Shown: one piece after another, positions 40,579-49,287 of the stretch
Layout of the letters: each line of letters opens with the position of its first letter
How positions within the stretch are numbered: position 1 is the first letter of the stretch
Origin: G965220205 sp965220205
GTDB lineage: Bacteria > Chloroflexota > Dehalococcoidia > Lucifugimonadales > Australimonadaceae
Direction of reading: 5' to 3'
Assembly: GCA_965220205.1 (NCBI GenBank)
Contig: OZ244812.1
Span: 558,001-622,000 of the forward strand
DNA: 64,000 nt
The notes under the pieces: model-generated
What the model was told of the DNA's origin: nothing
Seen by the model: only the letters and a program-made list of their open reading frames with translations
The model's database searches: none
Made by a program: the position numbers and the translations under genes

Positions 40579-41840
40579 CGCAGGGCGGGATACATCTCAG
40601 GCTTGAGCACCTGCCACGGCTGGTCCACGGGAAGGATGCGGTCAATCGCGCGGATGCCGTAGTACTCCCCCTGGGAGCCGAGCGGCGTGCCGCCGTCCTC
40701 GACGGTGCGCATGGCCTGGAGCAGCAGCTTGCGGGCCATGATGATCGCGCGGTCGCTCGTTCCCAGCTTCTCGAGGGAACGGTCGGCGATGATGCCCATG
40801 GTCTCTTGGAGAGCCCGGTCCTGCGTGTTGATCCCACTGATTCCGGTGAAGGTCTTCGTCCGCTGGATTGAACGGTCCAGCAAGTAGTCGTTCGCCCGCG
40901 TACGGCGCGAGCGAAACTGGTTCGCGGGGTCGATGTCGACGGACAGCTCGTTGCCGCTGCCCCGCAGCGCGCGGTCCGATTCGCCGAGCGGCTCGTCGCC
41001 CCAAGTGTAGACCCAGTTGAACACCATCGTGTTCTCGTCGTCGATCGGCATCCAACAGTGCCCTGCGCTCTTTGGGATCTGATAGCCGTCGCGGTGGTTC
41101 CCCACCTGCTGCGCTCGCAGCTGGTGGAAGGGCAGCACGTAGTGGTAGGTGCGGACGAAGTTCCCCTCTTCGCCGAGCGGACGAGTCGAGCTGTACGTGT
41201 ACCCGTAGCTGGTCGGCTCGACCTCCAGGATCGGGGCCGTCGACCGCGCTCGCAGCGACTCCATGTCGGAGAGGTTGTTGTTGTGGAGGAACGAGGAGTG
41301 CGACGTGTCGATGCCGCCCTCGAGCGCCTGCACCCAGTTGCATTCCTGCCAGACCTTGGTGACGCCGCGATGCGTGTCCGGCGCCGCCGTCCAGTCGAAG
41401 TCAGGAGGGGGCGGCTGCAGCTCCTTGGGGCCAAGGTAGGCCCAGATTACATTCCCCCGCTCGACCAACGGGTAGGCGGCCATCTTGACCTTGCTCCTGA
41501 AATTGCTGGCCTCTGGCTCGTTGGGCATGTCGACGCACTGGCCCGTCACATCGTACTTCCACCCGTGATAGACGCAGCGCAGGCCGTTCTGTTCGTTGCG
41601 CCCAAAGTAGAGGCTCACGCGCCGGTGCGGACAGGCGTTGTCGAGCAAGCCGAGGCGGCCGCTGGTGTCGCGGAAGGCGACAAGGTCCTGGCCAAGCACT
41701 CTGACCCGCACCGGGTCGCAGTCGGGCGTTGGCAGCTCCCAGTCCAGGAGAACGGGCAGCCAATAACGGCGCAGCGTCTCACCCATGGGCGTTCCGCGCC
41801 CAACCCTCGTGATGGCCTCGTTCTCGACTGCTGAGAGCAT
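40575..41840 (-). CDS. Rieske oxygenase, phthalate-dioxygenase-like
   Basis: 421-aa oxygenase subunit, MLSAVENEAITRVGRGTPMG at its N-terminus. Ligands are C70-x-H72 and C89-x2-H92 for the cluster and D178/H181/H186 in EGGIDTSHSSFLH for the iron site. ATG 41840 is preceded by GGAGG; the open frame upstream of it is antisense to the formamidase gene and not real. Convergent with the extradiol dioxygenase gene and divergent from the formamidase gene. Confidence 0.95.
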   Translation of the reverse strand: MLSAVENEAITRVGRGTPMGETLRRYWLPVLLDWELPTPDCDPVRVRVLGQDLVAFRDTSGRLGLLDNACPHRRVSLYFGRNEQNGLRCVYHGWKYDVTGQCVDMPNEPEASNFRSKVKMAAYPLVERGNVIWAYLGPKELQPPPPDFDWTAAPDTHRGVTKVWQECNWVQALEGGIDTSHSSFLHNNNLSDMESLRARSTAPILEVEPTSYGYTYSSTRPLGEEGNFVRTYHYVLPFHQLRAQQVGNHRDGYQIPKSAGHCWMPIDDENTMVFNWVYTWGDEPLGESDRALRGSGNELSVDIDPANQFRSRRTRANDYLLDRSIQRTKTFTGISGINTQDRALQETMGIIADRSLEKLGTSDRAIIMARKLLLQAMRTVEDGGTPLGSQGEYYGIRAIDRILPVDQPWQVLKPEMYPALR

Positions 41841-42035
41841 TCCACGCCTCCTGGTTCGGAGCTGCGCCGCGGCGCTCTGCCGCCTACTGCGGGGAGCCCC
41901 GACGTCGGATGTTTTGCGATAGTGTACTACCAGGCCGCCCGGCGTTCGAATAGCAGGGCCGACGGCGGTCGATCGCCGCCGCTTGTGGCAAACTACCGGC
42001 CGTACTATCCCGGGGCGCTCCCGTTCAGGACACTC

Positions 42036-43139
42036 GTGAAGAGCATCGCCATAGACAGGGCCAAGTCGCTCGTGCAAGAACCGACCAAGGGCCACAACCG
42101 GTTCCACCCGGACATCCCGCCCGTCCTCGAGGTGGACGAGGGCGAGGAGATAGTCTTCGAGACGCGCACCAGCATGGACAATCAGTTCACGCCCGCCACG
42201 ACTGTCGCCGATTTCCCGGCGATGGACACGCTGCGGGTCCATCCGCTCACGGGCCCTGTGTACGTGAAGGGCGCGGAGCCCGGAGACCTGTTGGAAATCG
42301 AGTTCCTCGATATCCAGACCGGGCGGTGGGGCTACACCGGCGTGATGCCCGGGCGCGGCTACCTCCACGACATGATGGACGTACCGTTCCTCGCGCACTG
42401 GGACCTGAGCGACAATTTCGCGACCTCCGCCCAGGTTCCTGGCGTGCGTATCCCGGCGGCGCCGTTCATGGGCATCTCCGCGGTTGCGCCATCGCACGCG
42501 CTCGTTGCCGCGTGGACGATGCGCGAGGCGGAGGCAGCGGCGAGGGGCGGGCGCGCGTATCCACCGGAGCCGCGGAGCGCTGTGCCGGGGACTGGCCCCG
42601 CCGCCGTCGACGGGCTTCGCACCGTCCCGCCCCGAGGCAACGGCGGCAACCTTGACGTCAAGCAGGCCACGAAAGGCGCCAAGCTGTTGCTGCCGGTCTT
42701 CGTCCAAGGCGCTCTGTACTCGACTGGAGACGGGCACTTTGCACAGGGCGGCGGCGAGGTGTGCATCCACGCGGTGGAGACCGACTGCACCGTCGCCGTG
42801 CGGTTCCGACTGCTGAAGGGCGAAGCGTCGCGCAGAGGCATTCTCGGGCCGCGGCTGACGCATGAGGCCTACTCGCCTCCGTTGGGCGGACCGAGGCGGT
42901 TCACCGCTGTCGTTGGGTTCTCTCTCTGCGACGACGGCGGGAACGTGGCCGAGGACATCAACTCGGCGTGCCGGCATGCGCTGACGCAAATGATCGATTT
43001 GCTCCAAGAGCGAGGCCTAACACGGGAACAGGCCTATGTGATATGTAGTGTGGCGGTTGACTTGGAGATCAGCCAGGTCGTCAACGCGCCCAATGTGACG
43101 GTGACGGCTGTGCTGCCCGAGGACATTTTCGAGCGTTGA
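42036..43139 (+). CDS. Acetamidase/formamidase family protein
   Basis: 367-aa FmdA/AmdA-type amidase that hydrolyses short amides to acid and ammonia. Family segments are SMDNQFTPATTVADFPAMDT, LTGPVYVKGAEPGDLLEIEF, FMGISAVAP, GGNLDVKQATKGAKLLLPVF and the DGHFAQGGGEVC motif. The C-terminus has QAYVICSVAVDLEISQVVNA. The start is GTG 42036 with AGGA at short spacing; the open frame extends upstream without support. It heads a plus-strand operon with an esterase, a hydroxyacid dehydrogenase and a TPP enzyme. Confidence 0.9.
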   Translation: MKSIAIDRAKSLVQEPTKGHNRFHPDIPPVLEVDEGEEIVFETRTSMDNQFTPATTVADFPAMDTLRVHPLTGPVYVKGAEPGDLLEIEFLDIQTGRWGYTGVMPGRGYLHDMMDVPFLAHWDLSDNFATSAQVPGVRIPAAPFMGISAVAPSHALVAAWTMREAEAAARGGRAYPPEPRSAVPGTGPAAVDGLRTVPPRGNGGNLDVKQATKGAKLLLPVFVQGALYSTGDGHFAQGGGEVCIHAVETDCTVAVRFRLLKGEASRRGILGPRLTHEAYSPPLGGPRRFTAVVGFSLCDDGGNVAEDINSACRHALTQMIDLLQERGLTREQAYVICSVAVDLEISQVVNAPNVTVTAVLPEDIFER

Positions 43140-43151
43140 GGTTCAGTCAGG

Positions 43152-44063
43152 ATGAGACACACCGAACTGCAAATCCGCAGCGCCGACGGCACTGCGTTGT
43201 ACGCGCAGGAATGGCAGCCCGAACTCCCGCTTCGGGGCGTGGTGTGCACGCTGCACGGGCTGGGTGAGCATGGCGGGCAGTACGAGATGTTCTCTCAAGT
43301 CCTTGGCGAGTCGGGGTTCGCCGTCACCGCGCCGGACCATCGTGGCCACGGGCGCTCCGAAGGGAAGCGGGGCCATACGCCTTCGTATCGGATGTTGCTG
43401 GATGACGTGGACGCGTTCGTGCGCGACATCGCGGCGCGCCACCCCGGCCTACCCCGGTTCCTGTACGGTCACAGCCTCGGCGGCAACATCGCGCTGAACT
43501 ATGCGATACGGCGAGCCCCGGGGATTGCGGGCGTCATCGCCACCTGCCCATGGCTGCGACTCGTAAAGGAGCCCGGTCTGTTGAAGAGGCTCGCGGCGAG
43601 AATGATCGACCCCATCGCGCCGTGGCTCACCTTCTCGATGTCCTCGACTCCAGACGACCCGGAGGAGAGAGATGAGCGGGGCCCCGATTCCGGCGACGAG
43701 GCCGCCGAGGACGCCCTTCGGGCGAAACTGTTCCATAAGCAGGTAAGTCTCCGCATGTATGTGGGCGCGAGCCGCGCGGCCAGCTGGGCGCTGGCGAACG
43801 CGAGCAGGCTCGCAATCCCGGCGCTGGTGGTGCATGGGGAGCTCGATCCGGTGACCGATCCGAGGGCGAGCATGGAGTTCGCCGGCCGAGCCGAAGGGAG
43901 TTGCGAGATAGACGTGCGTCCTGGCATGCAACACAGCATCCAGGCCGAGGAGTACGGCCCGCAGGTCGCGGCGTGTATCGCAGGGTGGCTATCGAGCCGC
44001 ACCCCGCGACTCGCTCCACTGCACGCCCCAGAGACGCTGGTGAAGGACAGGGTCAGCGCATGA
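43152..44063 (+). CDS. Alpha/beta hydrolase (monoacylglycerol-lipase-like)
   Basis: 303-aa serine hydrolase of the Hydrolase_4 family. It has the oxyanion region LHGLGEHGGQYEMF, APDHRGHGRSEGKRGH, the nucleophile Ser108 in YGHSLGGN, acid Asp in VVHGELDPVTD and His in RPGMQHSI. It probably hydrolyses glycerides or carboxyl esters. It starts 12 bp after the formamidase gene, and its TGA overlaps the next ATG. Confidence 0.9.
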   Translation: MRHTELQIRSADGTALYAQEWQPELPLRGVVCTLHGLGEHGGQYEMFSQVLGESGFAVTAPDHRGHGRSEGKRGHTPSYRMLLDDVDAFVRDIAARHPGLPRFLYGHSLGGNIALNYAIRRAPGIAGVIATCPWLRLVKEPGLLKRLAARMIDPIAPWLTFSMSSTPDDPEERDERGPDSGDEAAEDALRAKLFHKQVSLRMYVGASRAASWALANASRLAIPALVVHGELDPVTDPRASMEFAGRAEGSCEIDVRPGMQHSIQAEEYGPQVAACIAGWLSSRTPRLAPLHAPETLVKDRVSA

Positions 44064-45061
44064 AGATTGCAGTCGCAGCGCCGAGCGGGCCCCATTCCGA
44101 ATGGGACGCGCTCGTGGAGGCGGGACACGAGGTCATGTTCGGCCAGCCTGACGCCAGTCGAGGCGGGCGGCTGCCGGATGGAGAGCTTATCGAACTGGCT
44201 CGGGAAGCCGACCTGCTGATATCGCTCCACGTGGCGCGACCGGTCATCGAAGCGTTGCCGAAGCTCACGACCATCGTCGGGCCCGCGGTCGGCGTCGAGA
44301 AGATCGACATCGACGCGGCGACCGAAGCGAACGTCCTGGTGTGTCACAGCCCTTCGTTCGAGAACGTCACCGGCGTTGCGGAGGCGACGGTCGGCATGAT
44401 GCTGGCATTGTGCAAGCGGGTGAAGCGCAAGGAGGCGCGCCTGCGCGGCGGCGAATGGGGTCAACGGGTGGACCGCGGTTTCCTGATGTGGGGCAAGACG
44501 GTTGGCATCGTTGGTCTTGGCCGGACCGGCAGCGGCGTCGCCAGGCGTCTCGCCGGGTGGGACGTCGACTTGCTGGGCGCGGACCCGTATGTGCCGGACG
44601 AGCGGTTCGACGCGCTGGGCGTACGCCGCGTGGACCTGCCCGAGCTGCTGCGCGAGTCGGACTTCGTGAGCGTCAACGTGGTCATCACGCGGGAGACTCG
44701 GAAGATGATCGGCGTGGCGCAGTTGCGGCTTATGAAGCCGACCGCTTATCTCGTGAACCAGTCGCGCGGGGAGGCTGTCGACGAAGATGCGGTGTGTCAG
44801 GCCATCAAGAACGATTGGATCGCGGGCGCGGCGCTCGATGTGTTCGACCCCGAGCCGCTTCCGCAAGCGAGCCCGTTGCGCGATCTCGATCCTGAGCGGG
44901 TGATCCTCACGCCCCACAACGCCGCCTCGACCGAGGCGAGCCGCGTCGGCAACATGAACCTCGCGATTCAGAACGCGCTCCAGGTGCTGTCGGGCGATAT
45001 CCCGACGCAGTACGTAAAGAACCCGGAGGTGCTACCCACGTGGAGGGGCAGGGGGTCCTGA
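44060..45061 (+). CDS. D-2-hydroxyacid dehydrogenase
   Basis: 333-aa NAD(P)-dependent enzyme of the D-isomer-specific 2-hydroxyacid dehydrogenase family. The Rossmann motif is GIVGLGRTGSGVA (near residue 150). The substrate/catalytic residues are Arg in VNQSRGEAVDE, Glu in FDPEPL and His in LTPHNAAS. It reduces a 2-oxoacid to a D-2-hydroxyacid or the reverse. It overlaps the upstream esterase stop (ATGA) and precedes the TPP enzyme gene by 72 bp. Pairing with a ThDP enzyme suggests 2-oxoacid turnover (inference). Confidence 0.93.
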   Translation: MKIAVAAPSGPHSEWDALVEAGHEVMFGQPDASRGGRLPDGELIELAREADLLISLHVARPVIEALPKLTTIVGPAVGVEKIDIDAATEANVLVCHSPSFENVTGVAEATVGMMLALCKRVKRKEARLRGGEWGQRVDRGFLMWGKTVGIVGLGRTGSGVARRLAGWDVDLLGADPYVPDERFDALGVRRVDLPELLRESDFVSVNVVITRETRKMIGVAQLRLMKPTAYLVNQSRGEAVDEDAVCQAIKNDWIAGAALDVFDPEPLPQASPLRDLDPERVILTPHNAASTEASRVGNMNLAIQNALQVLSGDIPTQYVKNPEVLPTWRGRGS

Positions 45062-45133
45062 CGGCTTCCGGGCGGTGAAAGGGCGGGCCATGGTAGATCG
45101 GGCGTCGAGGTGTGGCATGGTTGCAGGTCTGGC

Positions 45134-46915
45134 ATGGTAGAGAAGAGACTCCTATCGTCCGACCCTCGTTGGGGGGAGTACGGCGCGGAGGAATGGGCGG
45201 ATGCGGTCGTCGCGTCCATGAAGCTGGGCGGCATCGACCACTTCTTCTTCGTGTCGGGCTCCGAGCTGGCGTTCTATCAGGAAGCGGTCGCCCGGGCAGG
45301 CCAGCGCGGGTGGCCTGCGCCTCGGCTGATCACGGTGACCCACGAGGGCGCGGCGCTCAACGCCGCGCTCGGCGCGGCCATGGTCACGGGTCAGCCAGCC
45401 GCGACGGCCGCGCACGTCGACGTTGGCACGCTCAACTACGGCGCAGGCATCCATACGGCGTGGCGCGGGGGCTACCCGGTGCTCATCATGGCCGGCGCCG
45501 GACCGCGCGCGTATCCGAACTCGATGCCCGGAGCTCGCGCTTCCGGCGTGCAGTGGGTGCAAGAGCCGCGCGAGCAGGGCGACATCGTTCGTCAGTACAC
45601 GAAGATGGACCATCGTATGGAGCACCAGGACAACCCGGGGCTCATGGTGAGCCGTCTGCTCCAAGTGGCTATGAGCGACCCGAGGGGGCCGGTCTACCTC
45701 GTGGTCCCGCAGGAAACCGCGATGTTGCCCATGCCGGGCAAGACCCGATTTCCCACCCGCGACGAACTCGGCCTGGCGCAGCCGGCCTGGCCCAGCCCTT
45801 CGGACGCCAAGCGGGTCGCGCAGTGGCTCGTCGGTGCGCGGAACCCGGTGGTCCTGACCGCGCAGTCCGGGCGCGACGCTGACTCGGTCGCCGACTTGGT
45901 GCGTCTCGCCGAGCTGCTCGCCGTCCCGGTGATGGACACGAACCGCATCAACAGCCTCAGTTTCCCTACGAGCCACTCCCTATACGGCACGGGGCCCGAG
46001 CCAAGGGACGCGGATGTCGTCGTCGTGATCGAGGCGCCTATGCCCTACGCGCCGCCGGACGACAGTCCGAAGCCGGGCGCCAGAGTCGTTTGGGTGGACC
46101 CCGACCCAGTGCAGTCGCGACTGAAGACCATGGAATTCCACGCCGACCTGTGGCTGCCGGTGCAGGCGTCGGCGTTTGCCCAAGCCGTATACGAGGCCGC
46201 AGCCGGCATGCTGAGCAAGTCGGACATCGATCGGATAGCTGACCGGCGTGCGCGGCTCGATGTACGCAAGAGGGAGATCGAGCAGGCGGAGGAGGCCAAG
46301 GCGTTGGCGCTGGCGGCTCGCGCTCCGATTCACCCGCGCTGGGTGGCGCACGAGGTCGGGTCGGTCCTCGAACCGGATGCAATCATGCTGGACGACTCGG
46401 TGAGCGCCGCGGCGTTCGTGCGCGCGTACCACCGGCGCGACGAGCCGGGCACGTACTTCAAGAGCGGAGGGAGCGCAGGCGGGTGGGGGACGGGCGCAGC
46501 GTTCGGCGCCAAGATGTCGCGCCCGGACCAAGACGTCGTGCTCGTGAGCGGCGACGGTTACTTCATGTTTGGGAGTCCGCTGGCGCCGCTATGGGCGGCG
46601 TCGCACTACAAGGCGCCGTTCCTCTCCGTGGTGTTCGTGAATCGTTCCTACAGCACAGGGACCTCAGGGCTGGAGCGCCAGTACCCGGAGGGCGCGGCGG
46701 TGAGCGCGGGGAACTTCGAGGGTGGCGTGTTCGACCCGCCGCCGAACTTTGCGAAGCTCGCCGAGGCGGCGAACTGCTACGGCGAGTCAGTCAGCGAGTC
46801 GCAGCAGGTGGGCCCCGCGTTGCGGCGCGGCATGGAGCAGGTGCGCAACGGCGTCCCGGCAGTCGTCGCGGTCACACTGCCGACGATCCCGGAGGAGATG
46901 ACGCGCCAAGGATAG
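45134..46915 (+). CDS. Thiamine-diphosphate-dependent enzyme (acetolactate synthase-like)
   Basis: 593 aa with the three-domain PYR-central-PP architecture of the IlvB/benzoylformate-decarboxylase family. The cofactor-activating Glu71 is in TVTHEGAALNAALGAA. The Mg/ThDP motif GDGYFMFGSPLAPLWAASHY starts near residue 472 and ends in N-R-S-Y. It lacks the flavin-loop hallmarks I would expect of a true acetolactate synthase, so a 2-oxoacid decarboxylase, oxalyl-CoA-like or carboligase role is open. Start ATG 45134 (MVEKRLL) was preferred over a GTG at 45110; RBS support is poor for both. Confidence 0.85.
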   Translation: MVEKRLLSSDPRWGEYGAEEWADAVVASMKLGGIDHFFFVSGSELAFYQEAVARAGQRGWPAPRLITVTHEGAALNAALGAAMVTGQPAATAAHVDVGTLNYGAGIHTAWRGGYPVLIMAGAGPRAYPNSMPGARASGVQWVQEPREQGDIVRQYTKMDHRMEHQDNPGLMVSRLLQVAMSDPRGPVYLVVPQETAMLPMPGKTRFPTRDELGLAQPAWPSPSDAKRVAQWLVGARNPVVLTAQSGRDADSVADLVRLAELLAVPVMDTNRINSLSFPTSHSLYGTGPEPRDADVVVVIEAPMPYAPPDDSPKPGARVVWVDPDPVQSRLKTMEFHADLWLPVQASAFAQAVYEAAAGMLSKSDIDRIADRRARLDVRKREIEQAEEAKALALAARAPIHPRWVAHEVGSVLEPDAIMLDDSVSAAAFVRAYHRRDEPGTYFKSGGSAGGWGTGAAFGAKMSRPDQDVVLVSGDGYFMFGSPLAPLWAASHYKAPFLSVVFVNRSYSTGTSGLERQYPEGAAVSAGNFEGGVFDPPPNFAKLAEAANCYGESVSESQQVGPALRRGMEQVRNGVPAVVAVTLPTIPEEMTRQG

Positions 46916-46964
46916 CTGGGGGCCGATGGCGCCGGCGCCATGACTGGGGCGGGCCGATCTGCGA

Positions 46965-47001
46965 AAGAGGCCCGGGACGCCGCCGCGCTCCCGGGCCTCT
47001 T
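46965..47001. terminator. Hairpin terminator between convergent genes
   Basis: A 13-bp perfect stem (AAGAGGCCCGGGA with TCCCGGGCCTCTT) with an 11-nt loop, between the TPP gene stop (46915) and the DUF5679 gene stop (47020). It has only short A/T runs on either side, so it may act on both strands or be Rho-assisted. Confidence 0.7.
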
Positions 47002-47019
47002 CGTACGAACGATTCGGCC

Positions 47020-47175
47020 CTAGCCCATCTGGGCCATGTTCTTGCCGATGATGTTCAGCGTCGTGCCGCATGTGGTGCACGATCCCTTGATGATGGGACG
47101 GCCGTTCTTGGTCGTCTCGTCTCGAGGGTCCTTCATCTCACGCTTGGTCCGACACTTCACGCAATATGCATCCAC
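47020..47175 (-). CDS. Small zinc-ribbon protein (DUF5679)
   Basis: 51 aa: C5-x2-C8 (AYCVKCRTKREM) and C33-x2-C36 (GSCTTCGTTL) form a four-cysteine zinc ribbon; KNGRPIIKG lies between. The start is a GTG at 47175 with AGGAGGA six bases upstream, giving MDAYCVKC as in other family members; an ATG at 47193 would add six residues and lacks a Shine-Dalgarno sequence. Widespread in Chloroflexota and Actinobacteria with no known function. Probably a nucleic-acid or protein interaction module. Confidence 0.82.
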   Translation of the reverse strand: MDAYCVKCRTKREMKDPRDETTKNGRPIIKGSCTTCGTTLNIIGKNMAQMG

Positions 47176-47477
47176 GAGCTTCCTCCTCGTCATTGTGCCG
47201 TCATTTGTTAGGCCAGGCCACAAGCCTGTCGCATCGTCACCCGCCAGAGGCGGGAGCACAAGGGGTATAGAGCGCGATTTCAGCCAATCTGCGAGCGCTC
47301 CGCTCGTGGACGACGCTTGGGCAGTGGGCCAAAAGCGCCGCTGCGTATGCTGTGCGGCGCGGCCAGGCAGGAGCGTCAAGCGCCTGATACACTCCGTCCG
47401 GCCGAGGCTGCCGTGGGCGCCGAGTGCCCGATTGACGCCGGAGCCTACGGGAGGCCTGATCTAACGGAGGAAGAACG
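47176..47477. other. 302-bp divergent gap, nothing distinct
   Basis: Separates the DUF5679 and NIPSNAP genes. I see only short palindromes (for example CCCGCCAGAGGCGGG near 47230) and no repeat module or gene; promoters for both genes must lie here. Confidence 0.5.
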
Positions 47478-48101
47478 ATGCTGTACGAGCTGCGGACCTA
47501 CACGTTGAAGCCCGGCGCTGTCCCGGAGTACGAGGGGCACTTCGCGGAAGCGTTGCCGGTCCGGCTGAAGTACTCGCCGCTGGTGGCGTTCTGGCACGTG
47601 GAGATCGGCCCGCTGAACCAGGTGCTGCACCTGTGGCGGTACGATTCGCTCCAGGAGCGCGCCGACGTGCGAGCGGCGGCCGCCAAGGACCCGAGCGGCC
47701 TGTGGCCTCCCAAGGGCCTCGACCTGATCGTGTCCATGGAGAACGACATCCTGCTTCCCGGCTCTGCGAACGACCCGTTGGACGGCCCGAGGGAGTGGGG
47801 GAGCCTCTACGAGCTGCGGATGTACACGTATCCCTCCGGCGCGCTGCGCAGGGTGATGGACGCCTTCTGCGCCAAGGTTCCCCAGCGCGCGGAGATGTCC
47901 CCGCTGGGCGGCTTCTTCATGAGCGATTTGGGTCAGCTCAACCGGTTCTACCAGCTGTGGCCCTACAAGGACTGGGCTCACCGCGATGAGATGCGCAAGC
48001 TGTACGCGGGCACGGACATCTGGCCGCCTCACACGGACGACCGTCCAGTGCGCCAACTGGTGCGGCACCTGGCGCCTGCGGCATTCTCGCCGTTGCACTA
48101 G
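47478..48101 (+). CDS. NIPSNAP-family protein, two domains
   Basis: 207 aa made of two tandem ferredoxin-like NIPSNAP domains: first MLYELRTYTLKPGAVPEYEG and VLHLWRYDSLQERADVR, second SLYELRMYTYPSGALRRVMD and FYQLWPYKDWAHRDEMRK. Bacterial members commonly sit with dioxygenase and amidohydrolase genes and are suspected isomerases or ligand-binding helpers. GGAGG precedes the ATG. First gene of an operon with the gentisate-dioxygenase-like and Gfo/Idh/MocA genes. Confidence 0.88.
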   Translation: MLYELRTYTLKPGAVPEYEGHFAEALPVRLKYSPLVAFWHVEIGPLNQVLHLWRYDSLQERADVRAAAAKDPSGLWPPKGLDLIVSMENDILLPGSANDPLDGPREWGSLYELRMYTYPSGALRRVMDAFCAKVPQRAEMSPLGGFFMSDLGQLNRFYQLWPYKDWAHRDEMRKLYAGTDIWPPHTDDRPVRQLVRHLAPAAFSPLH

Positions 48102-48104
48102 CCG

Positions 48105-48133
48105 TTGACCGGCCACCCCGCGTTTGATACGGT
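48105..48133 (+). promoter_or_regulatory. Sigma70-type promoter for the gentisate dioxygenase-like gene
   Basis: TTGACC (48105-48110), 17-nt spacer, TACGGT (48128-48133). Located just after the NIPSNAP stop, so the downstream pair can be expressed without the NIPSNAP gene. Confidence 0.5.
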
Positions 48134-48190
48134 CGCGCCGCGCCCACCCTTGGGCCTGTTGCGGTCCCAGGGCCGCGGAGGAGGAGCGAG

Positions 48191-49267
48191 ATGACAACCG
48201 AGCATGCGATGCAGCAAGAGGCGGAGTACATCAAGCGGCTCCAGGAGGTTGACAGCTTCCCGCTCTGGGTGAGCCACCGGGACCCGAGCACGCGCAGACC
48301 GGTCAAGGCCTCCCCCCACGTATGGCGCTGGGACGCGATGCGCGAGCTCGCCTACGAGGCTGGCCGGCTGGAGAGCATTCAGGGTCAAGGCTACCGGCGG
48401 GCGCTGCTGATGCAGAACCCCGGCCTGAAGGCCGCAGGCGGCGGGGGGGCGTCGTCGACCAAGACGATGTCGTCGGCCATCCAGATCGTCTGGCCTGGCG
48501 AAGTGGCCGAGGCGCACCGGCACACCGCCGCCGCCATCCGGTTCGTTATCGAAGGCAGCGGCGCGTTCACCGTCCAGGACGGCGAGCGCTTCATGATGGA
48601 GGCGGGCGATCTGACGCTGACGCCAAGCTGGGTATGGCACGACCACAACAACCCCGGCGACAAGCCCGTGATCTGGCTCGACTGCCTCGATGCGCCGATG
48701 GTCGGCTTCTTCGACGCGATGTTCCAGGAGCCGTTCCCCGAGGACGTGCAGCCCGTGACCAAGCCAACCGGCTTCACGAACGCCAGCATCGGGAACGGCC
48801 TGATGCGGACAGTGGGCGCTGACAACAACGGCCAGGCGCTTCCCATCAACTACAAGTGGGCCGACGCCTACGCCGCGCTCCAGGGCATCGAGGCCGCATC
48901 GCCCTTTGACGGCGTGATCATGGAGTACGCCAACCCGGTGACGGCAGGACACACCATGCCGACGCTCACCCTCAAGCTCCAGCGCCTGTGGGCCGGTCAG
49001 CACACCAACGCCCACCGCCACACCAGCACGGCGATCTACAACGTGGCGAAGGGCAAGGGTTACACGATCGTGGATGGCAACCGCCTGGACTGGTCGTTTG
49101 GCGACACGTTCGTCGTGCCGGCGTGGTCGGCCCACGAGCACGTCAACGAGTCCGGCACCGACGACGCCGTGCTGTTCAGCATGAGCGACCTCCCGCTGAT
49201 CGAGGCGATGCGTCTGTACCGAGAAGAGGAAGTCGACCGCCAGGAGGTCGTCGGCGCCATCGGCTAG
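48191..49267 (+). CDS. Gentisate 1,2-dioxygenase-like bicupin
   Basis: 358 aa with two cupin barrels. In the N-terminal one the ferrous iron ligands H109-x-H111 (AHRHTAAAIRFVIEG) and H150 (VWHDHNNPGD) match the gentisate/1-hydroxy-2-naphthoate dioxygenase pattern. The C-terminal cupin has NAHRHTSTAIYNVAKGKGYT and SAHEHVNES. Such enzymes cleave the ring of gentisate-type substrates between the carboxyl- and hydroxyl-bearing carbons. GGAGGAG precedes the ATG. It is the most recognisable dioxygenase among the three bicupins in this window. Confidence 0.9.
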   Translation: MTTEHAMQQEAEYIKRLQEVDSFPLWVSHRDPSTRRPVKASPHVWRWDAMRELAYEAGRLESIQGQGYRRALLMQNPGLKAAGGGGASSTKTMSSAIQIVWPGEVAEAHRHTAAAIRFVIEGSGAFTVQDGERFMMEAGDLTLTPSWVWHDHNNPGDKPVIWLDCLDAPMVGFFDAMFQEPFPEDVQPVTKPTGFTNASIGNGLMRTVGADNNGQALPINYKWADAYAALQGIEAASPFDGVIMEYANPVTAGHTMPTLTLKLQRLWAGQHTNAHRHTSTAIYNVAKGKGYTIVDGNRLDWSFGDTFVVPAWSAHEHVNESGTDDAVLFSMSDLPLIEAMRLYREEEVDRQEVVGAIG

Positions 49268-49287
49268 ACAACTCCAGGAGGCGTGCT

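Noticed and set aside
40575..43007. 810-codon open frame extending the Rieske gene at 40575-41840
   Set aside because: The extension is antisense to the formamidase gene; the conserved MLSAVENE start with GGAGG lies at 41840.
45134..46915. Acetolactate synthase large subunit (ilvB)
   Set aside because: Fold and ThDP motif fit, but no ilvN follows, the context is catabolic and flavin-loop traits were not evident.
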